Assembly (NCBI GenBank): GCA_047967505.1
Contig: CM106539.1
DNA from: Dipteris shenzhenensis
Lineage: Eukaryota; Polypodiophyta; Polypodiopsida; Gleicheniales
DNA length: 64,000 bases
Reading direction: 5' to 3' (one strand)
Part shown: positions 57,592 to 64,000 of the stretch, one piece after another
Layout of the letters: every line of letters starts with the position of its first letter
How positions within the stretch are numbered: position 1 is the stretch's first letter
Translations under genes and position numbers: made by a program
The notes under the pieces: generated by a model
Seen by the model: only the letters and a program-made list of their open reading frames with translations
Told to the model about the DNA's origin: nothing
Database searches by the model: none

Positions 57592-60500
57592 CTAATCCTC
57601 TGTGTTGACATAAACTAGATCAATAAGACCTAGTAAAACCTTCTCTCGCACATAGTGATAATGCACCTCAATGCGCTTTGTTCTAGCATGATAGACTGTT
57701 TTATTTGCCAAGTGTATACTGCTCATGTTGTCACAATAAATGATCACTGGCCCACATCCATAGACTGATGCCAAGTGTATACTGCTCATGTTGTCACAAT
57801 AAATGATCACTGGCCCACATCCATTGACTGATGCATATCATAAAGTAGCTTATGCAACCAAGCTACCTCACATGCAGCCATTGCTACACCCCTGTACTCA
57901 GCCTCTGTGCTCGACAAGGCAAGTGTAGGCTCTTTCTTACTGCTCCAAGGACTGCAGCACTCCCAAAAGAGAACACATATCCACTAGTAGATCGTCTAAC
58001 AGAAATAGTACCAGCCCAATCAGCATCAGTGTATCCATGCAACTGTATCTGAACCCCAGTCTCATAAAATAGTCCATACTGCAATGTGGACTTCACATAC
58101 CTGAGTATGCATCTAGCCGCATCCAAATGCGGTTTCCTTGGAGCCTGCATAAATTGACTCACCAATCCAACAGCATAGCTCAAATCTGGCATGGTAATAG
58201 TCATATAAATCAAACTTCCTACTATGCGTCTGTACATAGTAGGGTCTTCCAAAAGCTCACCTGCATCTATGCTCGGCTTCACATTCTGCTCCAAAGGAAC
58301 TGAAATAGGCTTACAGCCTATCATCCCATATTTGGACAGCAGGTCCAATCCATACTGCCTCTGGAAGAGCCATATCCCACTTGGTGATCTAATCACCTCA
58401 ATGCCCAAGAAATAATGCAGCTCTCTCAAATCCTTCATCTCAAACTTCTGCTTTAATAGCATTTTCACATGAAGGATATCTTCATCACTATCACTTGTGA
58501 TGATCAAATCATCAACATAAATGACAAGTAGCATGATACCTTTCTCTATTTTTCTCACATAAAGTGAGAAATCTGCCTTGGAAATCTAAAAGCCAATAGT
58601 GACAAGATACTGTCCTATCTTGTCCGACCATGTCTAGGTGCTTGCTTCAAGCCATACAAGGCTTTCTTTAACCTGCAAACAAACTCAGGATGAACATCAT
58701 GAACATAACCTGGTGGCTGCTCCATAAAGACCTCTTCTTGCAAATCACCATGCAAGAAGGCATTCTTTACATCCATCTGATGTAAAGACCATCCCTTTGA
58801 TGCAGCCCTAGCAATGACTGCTCTTACGGTTGCCATCCTTGCAACTGGACTGAATGTTTCTTCATAATCAATGCCATATGTCTGTGCATACCCCTTGGCA
58901 ACTAATCTTGCCTTGTATCTGTTCACAAAAACATCTGCATTGCGCTTTACCTTATAAACCTACTTACAGCCAATGGCATTCTTGTCTTTAGGCAAAGGCA
59001 CCAATTCCCATGTAGCATTTGCTTCCAAGGCATCCATTTCTTCATCCATGGCTTTCTCCCATTTTTCTTTTCCCATGGCTTGCTCAAAAGAAGTGGGTTC
59101 TGGTTTCTGTATCACTTTGACCATATAGGCATAGTGAATGGCTATAAATCCATCATATTTCAACCTATCCACAGGATACCTAGCTTTGGTAGACCTGCAC
59201 AAAATAGGCTCACTTCCAGGTGCTCTCAAAACATCCCTGGTCTTCCTTACTCCAGGTGTAACAACAGAAGGAATACCCAACTCATCATCAATGCTCTGTT
59301 CTGAGCCACTGGATTCACCATCCACATAAGAGTGACCTGCATTCACATCAAACATGGGCTGATCTACCTTCTCTTTTCCTTTTTGTGATACCTGCATACC
59401 ACTATTTGCATTGCTTTGAGGAGATTCTCGTGATCTCAATTTGCCTGTCCATGGCAAAGCGTGTGAACCACTGCTAGAGGACACTGCACGTCCACTAATA
59501 TTTTGTGATTGCTGCTGTGAATTTTGTGCATCTACATCATCAATCATGTTTACCGCTTTATACCAGCTGCTCATCTCATAAAAAATAACATCTTTGCTCA
59601 CTGTAAACTTACGAGTAGAAGGGTTATAGCATCTATATCCTTTCAGCTGCAGAGAATAACTAATAAAGATGCACTTCTTAGTGTTTGGATCCAACTTGGA
59701 CCTCAACTCATCTGGCACATGAACATATGCAATGCAACCAAAAACTTTCAAATGAGAAATATCTGGTTTCCTACCAGTATACATCTCCTCTGGCGTCATG
59801 CCATGTATTGCTGCAGTGGGAGTCCTGTTCATTATGTAAACTGCTGTAGCAACTACTTCAGCCTAATAATAATCTGGTAGGTCTTTTTTATTTGGCATAG
59901 CCCGAGATACCTCTCCAATATGCCTGTTTTTCCTTTCTGCAAGTCCATTTTGCTGTGGGGTATGACTGCATGAATATTGCTGCTTTATGCCATGCCCTTG
60001 CAGGAACCTTGCTAACTCATTTGAAAGGTACTCTCCCCCTCCATCTGACCTTAGGCATTTTATTTGCAGGCTTGTTTCTTTTTCAACCATAGCTTTAAAA
60101 GCTTTGAAATGCCCAAACACTTCACTTTTCTTTTTCATAAAATACACCCAAACTTTTCTACTGTAGTCATCAATAAAAGTGATGAAATAATGACAGCCTC
60201 CAATAGGTGCAGCTTTAGTAGTCCGCACAACAGAGTGGATTAATTCCAATGGCTTCTTACTCTCTTGAACATGTCTAGGGAATGGTTTCCTTGCATGTTT
60301 TCCAAATTGACAGGCTTCACATACCTTATGCATTTCTGTGACCTTTCAATAGATGCAGCTTTAGTAGTCCACACATCAGAGTGGATTAATTCCAATGGCT
60401 TCTTACTCTCTTGAACATGTCTAGGAAATGGTTTCCTTGTGTGTTTTCCAAATTGACAGGATTCACATACCTTATGCATTTCTGCGACCTTGAATTTAGG

Positions 60501-62022
60501 CAATCCTGCAACAATATTTTGGGCCTGCATTGATTTAAGTCGCTGTACATTAACATGACCAATGTGTTTATGCCAGATATCAATATCTGCAACTACACCG
60601 GTCCCATGTGCAAACATTGCTGCACTCAATTTAGGCATGTCCACATTCAATGTAAACATCTTGCCCTTCTTCTTTCCTATTGCTATCAAGCGAATGTTAT
60701 TTTTCATATCTTCAACAACGCATCCATGAGGATTAAATCTGACCTGCAAGCCCTGCTCAACCATTTGACCAACAGAAACCAGATTCTTGGTAATATTCGG
60801 GATATGAAATACATCATACAAGTATTTCTTTTTCCCATTCTGCATAGACAAAGGAATTTTACCAATCTGCACAATAGGATGTGTAGTATCATCACCAGTC
60901 TCCACAAGTCCTGGTCTTTCCATTTTCCTTGCATCCTGCATCCATTTTGCATGACTGTCATGTGGTTTGACGCACCTGAGTCAACATACCACACATTATT
61001 TTTTTCTTCTGCACTTGTCACAGAATTGGTCATGTGCTGCACCATAAACAAATGCTTATTTCTGTCATCACCCTGGCTACTAGAGGATGCATAATTGCCT
61101 TGTTGCAATTTTTCAGTCATGATGTCATTCTGCTTTTTATAGCAGTCTTTAACCATATGACCCATTTTACCACAGTAGTAGCATTCAACATTGCTGTTTG
61201 CATTTTGGCCTCCCTGCCATCCACCACGACCTCTTTGGCTCCCCCTGCCTCTAGAGTTACCACATCCTCCTCCATAGGACTGGTTTTCTTGAGTTTGTTG
61301 CATATTCTGATTTCTACCATGGCCTCAGATCGGCCTCCTCTACCTCTGCCTCTACCTCTTCCAATATTTGAGTAGGAGACAGTTTCTTTTGAAGTTCCTC
61401 CTGAAGAAAATGCACCACCATTTCTTTGCTCTTTAGAAATTAGAAGAGCAAAGAACTCCTCAAAATCAGGAAATTTTTCACGGACGGCAATGGATGTCGG
61501 GAACTGTGCATAATCCTTTCCTAGACCATTCAAGGTCACAGAAACTAAATCATCATCTTCCACTGGAGACCCAATGGAAGCAAGTGCATCTGCAATTTTC
61601 TTCACCTTCATGTGGAAGTCATTGATGCTCATATTTTCTCTCTGCACATTGTGCAACTCCTGCTTGAGCTGCATTTTCCTGGCTTGCGTATTTATGCTGT
61701 ACATTTTTGCCAAAGTATCCCATGCCTCCTTTGGCATACTTGCATCCTGAATATGCACAATCATAGAATCTGAAATACTAATAGACAGCTAGTACATAAC
61801 TTTTCTGGCTCTCTCATGCCATCCTTTAAATGCCTACATTTCCTGTTGATTGGGAACATTAGGAAGAACTGGTTCTTCTTCATTTCCTGTAATGAACTCC
61901 CGATAGCCTTTTCCCATAAGAAAATTCGTCATTCTAAACTTCCATGCTTGGAAGTTGTTCTTGTCAAGCTTTTCAGTGACAATCTGTGAAAGAGAATCAG
62001 ACGGCATTACAGAACACTGCAA
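57592..62022 (-). pseudogene. copia-2 gag-pol polyprotein, broken
   Basis: Gag begins at 62022 (MQCSVMPSDSLSQ) and stops at 61834; the frame resumes at 61764. There are a knuckle CYYCGKMGHMVKDC, protease YVDSGASNHMT, then a frameshift near 60940. Integrase zinc region: KHIGHVN...CESCQFGK. About 147 bp are duplicated in tandem (60201-60347 and 60348-60490). The downstream copy reads IHSVVRTTKAA where the upstream copy keeps IHSDVWTTKAA, so the first catalytic Asp is lost in the copy joined to the rest of the core. The second Asp (CLRSDGGGEY) and Glu (GLAERKN) remain. RT has stops near 58960 and 58615 but an intact YVDD. RNase H shifts frame and carries a 63-bp in-frame tandem duplication (57707-57769 and 57770-57832). 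Confidence 0.92.
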
Positions 62023-62526
62023 AATATTATGTCACTGCAAAAAACACAGCTTCTGCCTCACAAGGGCAAATTTGCAAAACTGACAAAAGTGGTATCTGAT
62101 CACACAGTCACTTCCTAGTGATGATTTTGCATCAACAAGCAATAAGGATGATTTTGTAACTCCCAATATCTCTCCACACAAGCATACGATGCAATTTCTG
62201 CGGCAACTTTTCACCGACCTACAGAACAGTGGTCGCACAGCAAAAATAGGGCCTTTTTCTTAGTGCTTGTAGAGAACTTCCGCCTCCAAAACGGGCCCCG
62301 AATGGCCTCGAATTAGAAAAATAAAGTCACGCAGGGAGGGCAAACATGGAAGTTTCGAAGGGCATCTCAATCTGAGACAATGCACTCTTGCACTTTCCGA
62401 CTGTGCTACCTGCAGAGATTTGCTCCAAAACTCGAAAAAGGAAAGCAACATTGGTCCTCTTAACAGGACACCACGAACTTGGTTTGCTTTCTTGAGCTCC
62501 TTACCACGAACCAGGCTCTAATACCA

Positions 62527-62878
62527 TGTGAAGATAGTGGGAGAGAAGGAAGGAGTCTCACTTGCAGCTTTCTCACATACACAATGGGGGAATATACACA
62601 AAGGTGGAGGCTGAAAACAGTTTTCCTCTTCTTAGTTGTGTAAGCCAAAAGAACTCTAGTACCAAGAAATAGAAGAACCCTATACATGGGTCTCAAACCA
62701 AACTCAGCTAACTAAGGTGGCATACTAACTGAGCCACGAACTAGAGTACATAAGGATAGCTGTCATCCATCTATTATTCATGGGCGGTGTACCAACCGCA
62801 TCTGCAGCTAACAAGTCGGTGACATAAATGCACAACGGTCACCCTGGCATATCACGAGTGGAGCTCGATATCTCAACA
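62527..62878 (-). repeat. 5' LTR of copia-2
   Basis: 352 bp; starts tgtgaagatagtggg and ends gatatctcaaca on plus. It is preceded by ctctaatacca, the primer-binding site in reverse. Confidence 0.92.
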
Positions 62879-62883
62879 ACTCC

Positions 62884-64000
62884 AGCCTAGAATGATCCAA
62901 AACTAGGCTGTAATGAGTTGTGTTCTGTGAGTTATCTATGCTACAAGCTGTTCCTATAGAACTGCAATCGAAAAATCTCAGGTTCACATGGTTGCGGGCT
63001 TCTTTCCTGCATCTAGAAGCTTGTTTGAGATTTTCCCAAACTTTGGATACTAGTTAGGCACCTGATCGACAATTCAAAGCATTGTAGCAAGCTTGGAGGA
63101 GTTATAAATGGTAGTTTTAAGCACACACTAGCAGGCTGGAAATTTCTTCAAGCAGTTTTTTGTCAGTCCAGTACAGTAAAAGTGTTCTTTTTCAACATTG
63201 GAAGCTCCAAATTGAGCTCTATTAGGCTCTAAAAATTGTTTTCTATATATTCTAGCCTTCCATGGAGCTAGAAGTTCATTTGGGAACAAGCCATAGTCGC
63301 TACATTGCCATCTACAGTGGCTGGATTTGTTGCAGGAAGCCTTGCTTTGTCATTTTGGAAGGTCACCTATAGTGTGTGGAAGCACCACAAATCTTGGATG
63401 TGAATACTACATAATTGCCTATCATATTTGGGAGATAATGCAACTTTTGGAGCAACAAAAGCAATTTTTGACTTGTGCAGGCACTTTTGGGGCACTAAGT
63501 TGGATGCTTGGCGAGTGGCAAATGCATATATTTGATGCCTAAATGGATGCTCATATGCAGTGAGGCCAACTACATGCAGTAAATGCATATTGGGGGCACT
63601 TGCAAGGCATCTTTTATTCTCTGGTATGCAATTACAGAAAGTGGTTTATGCTCTTGATGTAACAGTCAATGCATGGTTTATGCTCTACAAGTCACTTTCA
63701 GAAGAGAATATCTCTCAAACTGTCAGGATTCAGAATCTGAGTTGAACAGAGAAGTTGTAGATTGTTTCAAGGGTTACAACTTTGCTTTTGAAAGTTTTCT
63801 GATCTGGATTATCTGTCAAAAGTTATCAGACCTGCAAGACAGCAGAGAGTTGCGGTCTGCAGCTTGTGACAGCAGTACAAAGTGAGCAAGTGGCTGTTTT
63901 CAATAGAAAATTTTGAAAAATCAATAAGGATTTTGCACCTGCTGTAAACTAAGAAGTTGTAGAGTTTCCTACAAGCTACATTTCTTATGTTTGTACTTTT
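62884..64000. other. No recognised gene
   Basis: AT-rich DNA with short frames only. It should continue whatever sequence copia-2 entered at 57154. Confidence 0.5.

Larger units (their letters stand above)
57155..62878 (-). mobile_element. Ty1/copia LTR retrotransposon, defective (copia-2)
   Basis: LTRs 57155-57493 (3', 339 bp) and 62527-62878 (5', 352 bp), TGTTGAGATATC...CTTCACA in element sense. A primer-binding site next to the 5' LTR (62514-62526) has one mismatch to the tRNA-iMet complement. The polypurine tract appears as ctccccctcaag at 57494-57505. Flanks share actc (57150-57153 and 62879-62882). A truncated relative lies at 13024-14950. Confidence 0.93.

Overview
This window looks like nuclear DNA of a repeat-rich land plant. 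The evidence is Ty1/copia elements primed by initiator tRNA-Met, Ty3/gypsy elements with Tat-like extra ORFs, compact GT-AG introns of about 70-130 bp, long (AC)n and (CT)n arrays, and nested insertions. I could not identify the species; a non-seed plant such as a fern is a guess. No ordinary host gene was recognised, and no rRNA gene, tRNA gene or CRISPR array was seen.

Layout. 31-5732: defective copia element on the minus strand. 5733-7115: pyrimidine-rich DNA, an LTR-like fragment and an (AC)n array. 7116-22392: mosaic of a diverged dispersed repeat (copies near 7.1-9.7, 10.3-10.6 and 11.6-20.2 kb), interrupted by a small-LTR element (12037-18054) that holds a truncated copia relative. 22393-53277: one old minus-strand gypsy element about 9.2 kb long in itself, stretched to 31 kb by two later insertions. 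The first, at 23323-34979, is an 11.66-kb element with terminal inverted repeats, inside the 3' LTR. The second, at 40773-50824, is a young plus-strand gypsy element with a perfect CAAAT target duplication. 53278-57154: microsatellites, pyrimidine-rich DNA and a short LTR with a primer-binding site. 57155-62878: a second defective copia element. 62879-64000: nothing recognised.

The most interesting object is the 11.66-kb TIR element. It carries four multi-exon genes: an unknown protein (23.8-25.2 kb, plus); a 497-aa protein fusing a histone H3 fold, with an H3-like ARTK...ARK tail, to a Ulp1/C48 cysteine-protease domain (25.5-27.4 kb, minus); a 536-aa unknown protein (28.9-31.5 kb, plus); and a DDE/RNase H-like putative transposase (32.0-34.6 kb, minus) broken by one probable single-base frameshift. 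The H3-Ulp1 gene and the 536-aa gene diverge from a promoter region with three CACGTG boxes. Each appears to have a large 5' intron carrying three tandem copies of the same hairpin, AATTTGCARCAAAATGCGA with its inverse. By comparison with the sister LTR, the element inserted without a target-site duplication. I infer a mobile element that carries its own chromatin- and SUMO-directed proteins; I know of no named family with this combination.

All exon structures were deduced by eye from reading frame, splice sites and phase, without transcripts or database searches.
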